Counted from the stretch's first letter, positions 1-13,153 are shown. The stretch is DNA of 64,000 bases from Rusavskia elegans (GCA_011316305.1 SAUG01000098.1:1-64000), one strand, 5' to 3'. Notes: a model not told the origin generated them from the sequence alone. Program-made: numbers and translations.

Positions 1-688
1 GGGGGGGGAGGATAGAGGAAGGTAGGTGGCGAAAAGAGAGCATACTTCAAGACAGCCCCATCCCGCCATTGCTCCGCCGGTTTCCCTTGAAAACCACTGC
101 AATATTGACGGATGTTGCCCCCTATAACACATTACCGCATCCATCAGCATCCTTCTGCCCAAAAAGAAAAGAAGGACGAAGAGCACGGACAGTTATTCTT
201 GAAGAGACCGAAATTGGCCGAATCGCCTGTCTTGGGCGTTCCGTCTGGGGAGACGTCCCCGAGTGGGTAGATTGTGCCGGAGAAGAGACAGCCTCTGTTG
301 GGGTGGGGAAATGAATTAGTGACGTCGTATGGTGTAGGCTACGGGGAGAGATAGGTGGAAGGGAGGGATCCGTTGGTTCGGTCTGTATGTTGGATATTGT
401 TCTGGAGAAGAGAATAAAGGTGGAAGGGGATGTACGATTCCATGATGGCGATTGCTAAATCTAGTATTGTCAGTAGGAGGTGGAGACAGGAAGTTGAGAT
501 CTGGGAGCGGGACCTTGAGCATCGGCGCCCACACCCACTAATTCCTGTTTCCGAGCCGCGGCGTTGTATTTCGGATCACATTCGTATGGCTGACCGGGAC
601 CGTCTTGACGGGGGAGAAGGGTTGGCGAGGAGGTGGTGAGATAGGGGAGGGCCGTGAGGAGGAAAGTGAAGAGGGTTTGCGGGTGCAT
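1..688 (-). CDS. Secreted GH134-like endo-beta-1,4-mannanase, 5' part (gene runs off left edge)
   Basis: Deduced exons on the minus strand are 688-535, 454-436 (only 19 nt), 294-191 and 121-46; a donor GTATGC at 45 leads out of the window. Phases agree across all junctions. The start gives a hydrophobic signal peptide (MHPQTLFTFLLTALPYL) followed by a possible LPR processing site. The spliced product then reads AARKQELVAIAIMES, GTPKTGDSANFGLFKNNWG and IRQYCSGFQGKPAEQW. I associate the order 'ELV-AIAxME ... GD ... GDxANFGxFKxNW ... QW' with GH134 mannanases, lysozyme-fold secreted enzymes that cut beta-1,4-mannan. Glu57 and Asp71 sit where the family's catalytic Glu/Asp pair would be, with two extra residues between them. 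The family assignment is from memory of the motif and is moderate; the exon structure is well supported. The likely role is plant or fungal mannan degradation outside the cell. Confidence 0.62.
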
Positions 689-2365
689 GGTGATGATCTG
701 TTGGATTTTGAAGGGTGAGAGGATATTGTAAGACAATGTGGGAAAGTGTGTCTGGTTGTGATGCTTGGATAATGATGGAAGGAGAAGAGCAAGAGGCATG
801 ATATCGGTGAATTTGTATTCCTGTGATCTATCCTTCGGGAAGAGGACGAGGAGGAGGAACTAGAGATGGTGTGCTGATCATTGCAATATAGAATAAGAGC
901 TCTACGACGCTCAAGATGGAAGACAGCATTATGTTGGCTGTAATTACCAGACATGGGACAGAACCAGATTCATGAGAAAGAACTGTTTATAGATACCATC
1001 TCCGTCCCGCACTGTTTGAGATGACTTCAAGGGTATATCCGTGATGATGCATATTCCATTTTCATGCCGAGAGAGGCAAGTCTAAGCTGCTATGTTGTAA
1101 CCGAAGTGATATGTTGGTCACCGAGCCGTGAAACCTAAGATAGACATTTGGAGTCTACAATTTCGTCATTGGGGTGTGAGAATAGTGAAAGGTAGTCCGG
1201 GAAACGAAGACATGAGAAAGACATTATGGAACAACCACTTCAGCTCTGAGATCATTTGGTCAGGGATTTCGAAGGATCACCAGTACAAAATCACTTGCTC
1301 CCCTTTTTCGTCGGCAATTCTGGTTAACAGCCGACGACACCATGTCAGACTGCGAGACGGCCACTGAAGGAAATATCGAAAGACTTGGCTGAAACACAAA
1401 GATCGACCAAATACCCACTCTGAGAAGACATATGTCTCAAGACAAGACTCGTGCAGCCCGGGACGGGAAAATCCTCACTGTGAAACAAGAAGGTCTCAGC
1501 CCGCCGCCATATATGACACCTAATGACCGATCAAGTTGCAAAATCGTACCGTAAGGATCGACAGCGTTTCAGTCGATTTGCTAAAAGCCTAGAGTCAATG
1601 TTCAAACCCTTCTAGGTCCAGGCTGGATACAACTGGGCGGACCGTATGCGATTCTCATTCTAGTATAATACCCCTTCGGGCCAGAGTGAGTTGACTAGTG
1701 TGACGTGTAAATTTGCTTTGTATGTGCTTCGTAATATCCGTGGTACCAGACGCAAAAAAGGGGCCGCCGGTCACTCCACTCTTATCGATCCTCTAATGAC
1801 GGCGACACCACCTCCCCTGGTGGCATTCGATACAGGAGTCAACCCACAGCGTCTCTCGTTGCGTTAAAATACATCGCCACACACCACCCATGAATGATTC
1901 CATAGACAACTATATCTTAAGATCTAAGCAGTCGATACAACGATGGTCGATATCGAGGTGTCGACATTTGTACCCCGTTGCTGCGATCGACTGTTAGTAC
2001 GGTAAGCCCCTGAATCTAATGCCCGAGCGGTGGAGGTGATAACTCGATATAAGCCGTGCGTCGGAGGTGATCGTCACCGGGCAGTGTAATGTTTGTTATG
2101 ACTGACGCACTTAGATGCTAAAGAGGTATGGGATAGGATGATAAATATAGTGAGATCAGAGCCGGGATAAGTATCGCCGTGGCTGGTAACGAAGAGTCGC
2201 AGCAATACAACACCGTGACCAGGCATGCCGCTGTGTCCCTTGTCATCCTGTTAGAGTCTGGCTCAATGCTTGTATCAGGACTCATCAACCAAACTTGCCT
2301 CTACTGGCTCCACTCATGTTGAGAAGACCTTGTATTCAGTCCCGACTCTCCTACACCCCCCGCCA
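689..2365. other. Intergenic, no gene recognised
   Basis: This stretch separates the 5' end of the GH134-like gene from the 3' end of the HR-PKS. Open frames are short and mutually overlapping. I recognised no conserved motif, RNA gene or mobile element. It must contain the promoter of the GH134-like gene just above 688 and the PKS 3' untranslated region just below 2366. Confidence 0.5.
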
Positions 2366-5300
2366 TCATCCAGCCCGCGCCTGGAACTTCTCCTTCAATT
2401 TCATCGCCGCATGTTCTGCCAATCCCGTCAAGCTCCCGCTATTGACCACCTCCAACACCGTGATTTCCACCCCGACTTTCTGCCGGAACCAATTCCTCAG
2501 CTCGATGCTCATCAAGCTATCTGCACCTAGCGTGGCCAGTGGCACCTCAAGATCGACTCCCTCTTCACCCCGCATCATGAATCCGCTCAGAGTCGTCCCG
2601 GCTTCCTGGGCAAGCAAGGCTATCGAGTCGGGTAAGTCAAGCAGGGCCGGGCTGGATCGACATTCTGACAGGAATTGTTTCAGTTGTTCCGAGTTGGACT
2701 TACCGCTGCCGGTGTCCGTGCTGGTTTCGAGATTACGGCACACAGCCATGCGAAGGTCTTTCTTCCACGGGACGCGGTTGCTGGGAGCCGAAATTGGCAC
2801 GACAGATCGAACGCCGATGGCAACTTGACTTTGGTTGACGTACGCACGCGTCAGTGGTGAAGGAGTCGTGGACGTGGAGGCTGCGATCGGCGCAGGAGGC
2901 GACGAGCGGTCGATCATCAGTCGTATCGAGTCGAGAAGATCCTGCTCGTGCAGTGTAGGCATCGAAACCGCTTTGAGGGACTCGAGGACACTAGTATTGT
3001 TGCTGACGTAACCGACGTCTTCCACGACCCCAATGTCGAGGACTGAAGCAGCTAGACCGAGAGAGTGACGATATTGCACGAACGCGTCAAGGAAGGAATT
3101 TCCGGCTGCGTAGTTCGCTTGGCCAGGCTGTCCAATAAGCCCGAACAGAGAGCTGAAAAGGAAGAAGAAATCAAGCGGTCGATCCTGCTCGAGGAACGCG
3201 TGGTGGAGATTCCAAGTGCCCTGGACCTTCGGCAGAAGGGCCGCCTGCCATTGTTCGAAAGTCATTGTGTTCAAAGAAGCGTCCTGTATATATATTAGTC
3301 ATTTCCGTGAGAAAGGGATTCCTGTATCAACTCACATTCAAAACCATCGACGCTTGGAGGACTCCTGCGATGGGTTTACTGGCAGAGGATACCACTTTTG
3401 CCACGTCAGCAGCATCAGTAACGCTACCAGAGAACGTCTGCACCGAGCATCCTTGAGCGACCAGTTCCTTGACAAAGGGATCATCGTTCGAGACTTTGCC
3501 AGCCGAACGTGAGAAGAAGATCAGATGTTTGGCCCCGTTTTCCACCAGCCATGTTGCGATGGACCGACCCAAGCCACCGAGGCCACCAACTGACAGGTAG
3601 GATACATCAGGCCGGCGTGTGAATTTCTTGACATCTGGTGCGGCCTCGAGTTCAAGTGGGTTCTCCGGCATAGTGACAACAATCTTGCCAATGTGCTGAC
3701 CTTTCTGCATGTAACGCACCGCTTCTTCGACTTGTGCAGCCTGGAACTCCGTCACAGGTAATATGGGTTGGATATATCCTTGCTCATAGAATTGAATTGC
3801 CCTCCGAAGAATACTGTGCTTCGTAAGCCATCAAATACAGAATAAGGTTCGAGGGACTGTTTGCTTACTCATGCAGGACATGAGGCTTGTCATCGCAGAT
3901 CTGAGTCAAGTCAAGCCCAGCAAATGTCCGGCTCTCCGAGAAAGGCTTCATTGACAACGTTCCGTGGCCCATCAAGTCTCGTTTGCCAATTTCAACCATG
4001 GTTCCAAAACGTGCAACGCAACTCCACGAGGCGTGCAGCAACTCGCCAGAAAGAGAGTTGAGAACTACATCCACTCCTTTGCCGTTCGTTTCCCGGAGGA
4101 TGTCAGACAGAAAGGAAGTGTCTCGGGAATACAAGATTCGGTTTCGTGGGATGTTGAACGTATGTCTTACGAAGTCGACCTTTTCCTGGGTGCTGACGGT
4201 GCAAAATATTTCGGCACCGATCATCTTGGCGATTTGAATGGCAGCGATACCGACTCCGCCGGCAGCAGAATGGATGAGGATAGTTTGGCCTTGTGCCAGC
4301 CTGGCAATGTCCACAAGACCGTATATGACCGTGCCGTAGACGACAGGGATTGTTGCTGCCTGAACGAAATTGAGGCCATCAGGGATTTTGGCGCAGCGTA
4401 GCTCGGTGGTCGTTAACGTGGTCGAAAATGATCCGCCACTGCAACAAAGGACTCGGTCTCCCTCTTTGAGATATTTGGTATCAGGTCCAACCTTCTTCAC
4501 AATACCGGAACTCTCGAGTCCCGGCCCTTGGTAAATCATTTCTATTACACCCATTGTCGTCAGGACATCGCGGAAACTGAGACCTATAGCCCTGGCCTCC
4601 ACTTCGACGCAGTCGCCTGTTAGCTCCATCGGCTCTTGTTGCTTCCAGTAGAGCGACTGCAAAATCCCAGGACGTCCGATGGCTAGCTTCCTTGGATGGC
4701 AGTTGTATGTTACAGCCTCGAGTTGCTTGGATACCTTGATCGAGTGGAATCTGCTAATTTGCACCCTTCCGTCGGCGTAGGCGTATTCCATATTAGGATC
4801 GTTGTTAACGTCGCGGGTACGAAGCCCATATTCACCGAGGACTTTTATCGCAGCACTCAAAGAGTCTGCGTTCTCAAAACTCTCAAGCTCGCATGTGGCA
4901 AAGTCCATGCCGAGCTCATTACGCAAGGTCCTAGCCATACCAAGAACCAGCGAGTAGTTGGGGTCGCGACACTCGATCTGAGATGCCTTGGTGATCCATA
5001 GGAGTCCACTGTTCTGACATCGAGCGATGAAGCCCTTGAAGGCTGCGAAGCCGGCCTCTGTTGCTGATACAAGGAAAGGCGACTCGAAATCCAGTAGGGA
5101 AATGATGTCTTGACCCGCTCTCGGAGTTTGGTCAATGGTGCAGAAATCCAGCTCATAGCCCTCCTCAGCCAAAGATCGTACGAAGGCTTCTGTGCGTGGA
5201 CTAGCTTTCTCGACGCGCAGAACAGTGACCTGCTTTAGCTTCTCTTCTACAGCAGGCTTGGCCACGATACTGTTGTGGAAATAACCGTCATGTTTAATAG

Positions 5301-8300
5301 AAGGGTTCTCAGCAAAGCCAGCAGCTTTCAACTCTTTGATCCACCTTTCCGCGTCGACATATGGTTCTACGGGTCTCTCGTCTCCCGCACCAAGCCACCA
5401 ACCGGGAAGGACACCCATCACATAGTTGATCCATTTGGTCACAGGGTCTAGCTCTTGGAGAACGAGGCGGCCACGAGGATGCAAGAGTTTGCGTACGTTC
5501 GACAAGGTCTGGTGGAGGCTTGGAGTCGCGTGAAGAACGTTGGTTGCTACGATGAGGTCGAACGACTCCGCTTCGAACCCCTGGGCGACGGGATCTTGCG
5601 AAATATCCAGTACACTGAACTCGATACCCTGAAAGGCCTTGAAACGCTCCTTAGCTTGGACAAAGAACCCAGCGGATATATCGGTGTAGGTGTATGAGCC
5701 AAACATCCTTTCGCCATAAGCAGACGTAAGATGGGGTAAAATGGTGCTGGTAGTACCGCCTGTACCGGCGCCAATTTCAAGAATCTTCATGCTGGGTGTG
5801 TAATGGCCCAGCAGCTCGAAGAATTCAGCGTCATCACGTAGTGCAATGGTGTCGTACAGCTTAGTAAGGACGTTGTCCTTCATCAATACGTCGAGAGGGT
5901 CTGTTGTCCCATCGAATATCTCAGTAGAGTGCTGATAGATACAATGAATTGCAATGGCAAAGGCAGCCGCATCGGTCTCGCCAGCTTCAGCCAGGACATC
6001 CTCGATGAATTTGACGCGCGTATCGCTGTTCATACCTGCAATGCTTGCGCATTCCGGCACTTCGGGGTATCGGTTCTGGACGGCCAATGCTTGTCTCGTA
6101 CGAAGCCAGTCCCGGAACTTCTCCAGGTGTAGCTGAGTTGTGGACACGTTGAGCAGCTGGCTGTTGGATTCGATCATGCAGGCCAGCGCAAGCTTTTCGA
6201 TTAAACGCTGTGACTCCCGACTAATCTCGGACGGTCTCATCAACTGGGTTTCATCGAGTAGATTCACATTACACTTCCACACCAACTCCACAGCGGCATG
6301 AGGGTCATCGTTGAGGCTTTCGTCATTGTCTCCAAGTGGAGCCATCCGAAGGCCCTTAAGAGCCATGACAGTTTTACCTGCTGAGACACCGATAAGATCT
6401 CCCAACAGACTACCGTTACCGAAGGACGTGCCGTTGGCCTGGATAGTAATCGCTTCCTTCGCCGGGCTAATGTATAACTCCTCGATGTATGTAGGCACTG
6501 ACAACTTGGTGAACAGACGCCCAACCCCGTTGAAAGCAGCACAGATGTAGAGTTGGAACGCACTGTCAATGGTCGAGGGATGCATCTGATATGGGGTTTC
6601 ACGATCTCCAAGAGTATCAGTCAACGTTGCTACAGCTCTTTTTTCATAGACATGGACACTGATATCTTGCAGGCCCCGAAACCTTGGGCCGTACCCGAGT
6701 CCGACCTTTGCCATTACACGATACCACGTGCTTGAGGGGACTTGGCGAGGAAGTGGCTCGATACTCGGAGCCGGCCTCGTGAAAGTGTGCCCTGCTTTGA
6801 CTTGGCCCACGCAGTGTTTAGTCCATGAGCCTTCGTTTAGTGAGGCAATGGAAAACTCATACCACTCGGAGTCGAGTGAAGTGGTGAGTCGGACTTTTCG
6901 GAGATGTGTCTGTATCTCGACGGGCTTTCCTTCGTTGATGATAAGTGCCATCATGAAGTTGACGGATCTTACAGTATAGTCCACAGTACTTTCGAGCTGT
7001 CGAATAGCCTCGCCAACCATTGCAACGTAACCCGCGGCTGGGAACAAGACATCGCCAGCTATTTCGTGGTCCTGGATCCAGGGTACTTGGTCTAAACGCA
7101 ACATATTCCGCCAGAGAGGATCAAAATCAGAGCTCTCAACAACCCGTGCCCCGAGGATATCATGGTGGACAAATTTCCTCTGTCGCCATTCTTTGGAAAG
7201 TCTGCTCTCATACCAGTACTCACCTTCGTAATGCCATGGATAAGTCGGCAGGTCGGTGAGTAAACGTCCGGGGGGATTGATCTTCAAGAGGTCAACGGTA
7301 GCATTGCAAATCCATAGCTCCCCCCCTGTCGTTAGTAGGCTTTTGAACGCGTCCTCATTTCGAACAAGCGTGGACACGTAGTGAGCGTCTGCTGATCTTT
7401 GCTGTATAATTTGCCGAACAGGTCCAGCAAGGGCGGAATGCGGTCCAATTTCTAAGAATATTTTAGGAGACTCCGTGTGATCAAGAGCCGCGTTGACCGC
7501 ATCGAGGAAGAGGACGGGAGACGTCATGTTCTGGACCCAATATGATGTAGAGAGAGTTTCCCCATTCCTTAACAATCCTCCAGTAACGGCGGAGAAAAAG
7601 GGTACTGCTGGCTCTCTGGCATGGATGCCCTTTCCCAGAAGGGTTCGGTACTTACTCTCGACGGTTTTCATGTGATGAGAATGGTACGCGCACTCGACAT
7701 GCAATTTTCGGACTAGAGTTTCTGGTTGATCCTTTTGGATAGCGGCCATGACGTCTTGGAGGACATCAAGATCGCCGGTTAAAGTGACGTTTTTAGTGCT
7801 GTTTTCGCACCCAATGGTCACGCCTCTACGCAAGTAAGGTGTCACGTCTTGACGACAAAGACCAACCGCCGCCATGCCTCCACGATGAACCTTGTCGAGT
7901 CCGAGCGTCGCCAATCCGCGATAATATGCAATCAGGATAGCTTCTGGCGCACTGACAACCTGAGCGGCGTATGCGGCACCAATTTCTCCAGACGAATGCC
8001 CAACCACCGCAGCTGGGTTTACACCCCATTTAGCAAGGAGATCAACCAGGGCAACCTGGATAGCGGTACAGCAAGCCTGAGAAAACTCGGCCTTGGAAAG
8101 GCAACTGGTCGACTTCGGCTTGAGGATCTCGTCTTGTAGCGTCCATGATGGAGGCTCAGGCAAAGAAGACAAGACCCTATCAAGTTTGGTGATCGAATCG
8201 GCGAATGAAGGCTCCTGAGCAAAGAGCTCCTTGCCCATTCGCGCCCATTGGGCACCCTGTCCTGTAAACGTGAAGATTACACTGGGCGAGGTGTCCGGTT

Positions 8301-10220
8301 TGTTTATCCGCGACAGATCTAGAAGATCGCCCTCCTGCGCAAGGCAGAAGCCACGATGTGAATGCCTTTCTCGGTGTTGACTCAGAGTATGGCACATGTC
8401 CTGCACCGACTCGGGATGAGAAGCTAGGTAGGAGGCGTGGTTCTGCACAGAGCGCCGCACTGACTCAGGATGCTTGGCGGAGAAAACCAAGAGAGCGGGC
8501 CTATCATCTACGGCAGGCTCAGCTGTTGGAACTGATCGATCGATGCCGTAGGATGCTGCGGATTCAAGCAACACGTGTACGTTGGCACCACCTATGCCGA
8601 AAGAGTTGACGCCGACTCTTTCCGCTCGATCAGAAGGCCATGGCGTGGGGTTGATGGGAACTCTCAACTTGCCTGCTTCCCAAGGGATCTCCGGGTTCCA
8701 CTTCTTGAAATTAATATTGGGGGGTATTGTCCTATGCTCCAAAGCCAGGACCATTTTCATAACACTAGAAATTCCCGAGGCACCCTCCGAATGGCCTAAA
8801 TTGGGTTTGACAGAACCGATGTAAATTCCGTATTCACCAAAGACGTTCGCAACGGCCTTGGTTTCGATGGGATCCCCGATTTTGGTGCCAGTGCCGTGGC
8901 ACTCAATCATCGCTGTTTTTGACAGATCATCAAACCCGGCAAGCTTGTGACTCCTGCGAATCAGAGCTTCGTGCGCTTCAATATTTGGCACAGTAAGGCC
9001 TACCGTTTTGCCGTCGTTGTTGACGCAGGTCGAGCTTATTACAGCACGAATTGGGTCCCCGTCACGCAGAGCAGCACTGAGCTTCTTAATATGCAGAGCC
9101 GATACCGACTCCCCACGGGCGTAGCCATCAGCATTAGCATCGAATGATTTGCACGAGCCCGTCGGTGAGAGAGCTCCCTGCTCCGTCAAGACGATTGTCA
9201 TACGGGGCGTCAGGATGATATTGGTTCCGCTGACGATGGCCGAGGTGCTGCAGTAGATTCCGGAGTCAGCATGTCTGCAATGCAACGGTCTACACGATTT
9301 TCTCTAGTATGTCTCCTCCCTGGCTTGGCAGAGCATCCGAGACCTTGACTGACCCCGGTCGAGGTCTCAGCTGTCCAGCTTTCCAGGGACAGCTCCACAG
9401 TCACGCGTGATAGGGGCAAAAGGGCTCCGAAAAGTACTCACCAATCGCCGCTGTAAAGGGCCTGGCAAGCTTCATGAAGACCGGTCAGTGCTGAGGAACA
9501 AGCTGTTCGAATGGTCATGCTAGGATGCATTATTAGTCCAGTCTTCATATAGTATCAGTCGGCAGGGCATTGGGATTACCTCGGCCCTTTGAAGTCAAAC
9601 TCGTAGGAAACCCGGTTCGCAGTGATGTAATCTCCATACCCAAAGACGCGATATACATTAGAGTTTTGGGTGTCCTTGGCGTCCATGTCGGCCCAGTCTT
9701 CGCCGAAGATACCAACATAGCAGCCAATACTCTTTCCTCGCCAGTCTCTGGTACCTGAATTCTCGAGGCATTCATACACGACCTCGAGCAGAAGTCGCTG
9801 CTGGGGATCCATCGCTTCGGCTTCGCGCTTGCTCATGGACCAGAAAGTGGCATCCATCTGGGCCAGATTTAGATTTTCCAAGAAGTAGCCATACTGCGTT
9901 ACGACGTGGCCAGTCTTTCCAGGGCCGTACCAGGCATCTACATTGTATCGATCAGAGGGGACTCGGCATCGGCCATCACGTTTGTTGATGAGGAGGTCCC
10001 AGAAGCTTTCGGCGTCATGGACACCACCAGGCAAACGCATGGCCATGCCCATAATGGCGACTGGCTCAACCGGACGGGTAGACACTTCGTCTGGGACGCC
10101 AATAGGGTAGGTCCCTTGATTGAAGTTGCTATTGCCTTTTTGCGGACTGGACGGCGTGGGAGAGCACATCCGTCCGTTGAGATTTCCATTGTAAGGGTCG
10201 GTAATCAAACCAGGAGCCAT
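2366..10220 (-). CDS. Highly reducing type I polyketide synthase (KS-AT-DH-MT-ER-KR-ACP)
   Basis: Exons are 10220-9580, 9519-9442, 9247-3869, 3813-3336 and 3283-2366 (7,494 nt, 2,497 aa). The enzyme iteratively builds and fully reduces a polyketide chain from malonyl-CoA. KS runs from about residue 50: nucleophile Cys221 (TACSSAL), His357 (HGTGT), His392 (NLGHSEG). AT has GHSSGEIG with Ser658. DH has His967 ([10 protein letters not shown]) and Asp1134 (HPSTID). The C-methyltransferase SAM loop LEIGAGTGG is near 1395. ER has [16 protein letters not shown] near 1900. KR has SVGGLGGLG near 2107 and the catalytic Tyr ([10 protein letters not shown]) near 2250. ACP has GADSLMS with the pantetheinylated Ser near 2448. 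All domains look intact. No thioesterase, reductase or carnitine-acyltransferase release domain follows the ACP, so release must be in trans. The gene is divergent to a type III PKS, a plausible release partner. Confidence 0.95.
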
Positions 10221-11745
10221 GTCGGCAACATACAGTCAAGTTACTCACGAAGAAGGGGAAAGCGTGGTGACAGGAGAATTGCAACAGGAAGAGAACATTC
10301 GAGATCTACCTTGTGAGTGTGTCGAAAAGAGAGTGCTTGTTTGTGCCCAGTCGATCGATATGTTCTTGATCACAGCCGAAACTGTGCAATGCATGATGAC
10401 ACAAGCTCGAGATCACGGCGTCATTAGACATCGGAAGGACTAGGAGTGTTGCTCTCTGGTCTCCAATAGCCTGAAATGAGAGATGGTGGAAGGGAATGCA
10501 GATTGTCCTACTTGCTGCCACCACCACGCCTGGTGGTGGCCATGGGCCCTGGCCATGGAAGCCCCTTTGAATACTGCACACGAAAACGGGCCCAGTCAAA
10601 CCTCGTGCGCAAGAATGGACGTGGCGACGGACATGGTCGTTCTTTTTGCACGTGCATTGACGTGATTAGAATTAGCTCTTGCGAAAAGCTTTTGAAAGCA
10701 AGAATCCTGACAACTCATCTCCTATGACACACCCACCTTCTCGTATCAAGAAATCAATCGTGGTAACGGCTTACTATCATCGATGTCTCGAGATAGGGTT
10801 CCAACGTTGAGTTCTCCAACAAAGTCATACCGTAGCGGTACAATAGTGGTTGCTTTGGGCGTGACTACCAAGATTCTTACAAGGATTTCCCGCAAGCGCT
10901 AAAATACCACGCTTTACTTGCTTTGACAACAGACAACAACTGAAGGCCAATGGACTAAGGACTTCACGCATTACATTAGTTGAGCAGAGGATTGATGGAT
11001 GTGTGCTAAAGGGGGTCGGAGCGACCGAGAATTTGCTTCTTCCGCTTCCTTGGTAGCTTCAGGAACGTGTCCACCGAGATTCTCCTATCATCCCTCCCAT
11101 TTAGCTAGTTTGACCGCGTCGCCTAGACTTAGGGGGCTCTTAGTACTGTAGAAGGCATCGCTGACGCTCTGTAATTGGCTCTGAGTAGTAGCGCCAGCAA
11201 GCTGAGGGGCCAAAATAGACGGGAGGATATATGTCCGAATTGGGTTAGCCTACCTGATATATGCCGTGATCTCAGCCGGTTGCCATGCTGATCGGCTCCG
11301 CCATACGGCTGTCGCCGCAGTATTGTATGGATGACGGCCAACATCATTGATTCGGCTCTCGGAAGTCTTCGGTCGACTGGGAGATCTACAATCATCCACC
11401 CCTGCTCTCTTTTCATATTCATCACCTGACTGCGAAGACTCGATCGCCACGAGCCTGACATGCATCTTTACGTCGAGGGCATCTTGTTTCCCAACGTTAT
11501 TGGCCGAGAGCAGCCTAAACACGAGAATGACTCGTCTTGCACGTTGGTCTTGAACGAGAAGGCGGAGCCCAGAACTGTCTGTGGTCAGTCCTCCTTAAGT
11601 CTGTCTTCGTTCTCATGGTGAAGTCATTGGTCTTTTGTCTCTCTTCGGTCCTTTGCACAGATAGTTCTCCGTCATTCCCTCTCCTTCTTCGAAAGTCCCT
11701 TACAAGACACCGATTATTCACTCAGCTTGACGTCCTGCCGGAACA
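10221..11745. other. Divergent promoter region between HR-PKS and type III PKS
   Basis: About 1.5 kb separates the two start codons and must hold both promoters, so the two genes could be co-regulated. At 10541-10557 the octamer GGCCATGG occurs twice around GCCCT. A 90-codon minus frame at 11522-11250 matches nothing I know and is not called. No regulator gene is present in the interval. Confidence 0.5.
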
Positions 11746-13153
11746 ATGGGGCCTATTGCAATAGAGAACGGATGTCAATCTATCTATGATCCAGTAACAT
11801 CCAAACCTGATAATCTATACGAAGCAGAAAGCACATCACGCGAGAATGAAAGGACAACCGAAACTGTCAAGAAGACCTCAGCTTCCGAGAGTGTCGTTCC
11901 GCCCCGGATCCTCCCAAATCCTATCGTGGCTTCCAAAGGCGTCCCTGCGCTCTTTATTACAGGCCTGGGGTCTCAATACCCGCCTTTCACAATCAAGTCT
12001 GAGCGAGTAGAGAACTTTTTAAAAAAGGTTTGCGATATTGAAAGCCCAGGGTGAGTGTTTTGCAACGGAACGAACAACGGCTGAGCTCCCTGACCTGACG
12101 CGCCAGCGACTTAGCATCAAGAGACTCCTCCAACTAAATCAGACCACCATGATTGAATCACGCTCGATCATCAAAGCCGTAGAAGATCCCTTCTGGTCCC
12201 GAAGTGTCGCCCCTTCCATCAGCGATCAAGACCTCCTTTTTCGACGCGCCGGGGTCGACCTCGCCGTACAAGCCTGCAAAAAAGCCCTTCGAGAAGCCAA
12301 ACTCTCCCCTAGAGAAATTACTCACACCGTCGCTGTCACCTGTACCAATGCAGGCAATCCCGGCTTCGATCTTCTCGTCTGCCAGAAACTGGGACTCAAC
12401 CCCGATACCGACCGCACGCTCCTTCATGGCGTCGGCTGCGCAGGCGGTCTTGGGGCCATGCGAACAGCTGCTGCCATGGCCCAATCATACTACGTGCGCG
12501 GACGCCCGGCTCGCATCCTAGTCTTCGCATGCGAGATCTGTAGCATCTATTTCCCCGCAGAGCTGAATCTCGTCGTCGAGCAACCAGAACTGGTCAAGGC
12601 CTCGTCCGTGCTTTATTCAGACTGCGCAGCGGCATTTGTCCTGTGCAACGAGCTGGCCGAAAGCGCACAAGATCAGAGCGTTTATGAACTGGTCAATTGG
12701 GAATCGACCACCATACCGGATTCTGCGAGCGAACAGCAGTTCCTGATGGATCCCCAGGGCTTCAAAGGGACGTTCACCAAAGAAGGTCCCGAACTGACCG
12801 TGAAGGCAATCGTGCCCCTGTTTGAGCGCTTGCGGTCATCCATACCGGCGGAGAGTGCGCTGGCGCAGAGTGGCCAGACGATCGAGGCGAAAGACTTTGA
12901 CTGGGCCCTAAATGTAGCTAATATGACTGGGGTGCAGCAGTGTTTCGGGCTGCACGAGGAGCAATTGAGGGCGAGCTTCGATGTGTACAAGAAGTATGGA
13001 AAATCGAGCAGTCCGACGGCGTTGGTAGTACTGGATAAGCTTAGGAAGATGGGTGAGGGACGAGAGAATGTGGTGGCTTGCAACGCTGGGCCGGGGATAA
13101 CGCTAGAGATGGCTGTGTTGAAGAGAACTGTGCGTGGTGACGAGGATGAATGA
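11746..13153 (+). CDS. Type III polyketide synthase (chalcone/alkylresorcinol synthase superfamily) with degenerate active site
   Basis: Exons are 11746-12050 and 12115-13153 (447 aa); the intron uses GTGAGT...CTTAG and restores 'ESPG-IKRLLQLNQTT'. The thiolase fold is clear: FITGLGSQYPPF near the N-terminus, GVGCAGGLGAMRTAA with nucleophile Cys210, and the C-terminal motif near GPGITLEMAVLKR. Fungal members elongate acyl starters with malonyl-CoA to pyrones or resorcinols. The odd part is the rest of the triad. Where families read WALHPGG, this protein reads WALNVANM (Asn368 for His, with about three residues missing). The GNSSS motif is GKSSS (Lys398 for Asn), and the usual AFGPG loop is NAGPG. 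The reading frame is otherwise open and well conserved, so it may be a pseudoenzyme, a changed enzyme or an early-stage pseudogene. It is divergent to an HR-PKS lacking a release domain. Confidence 0.9.
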
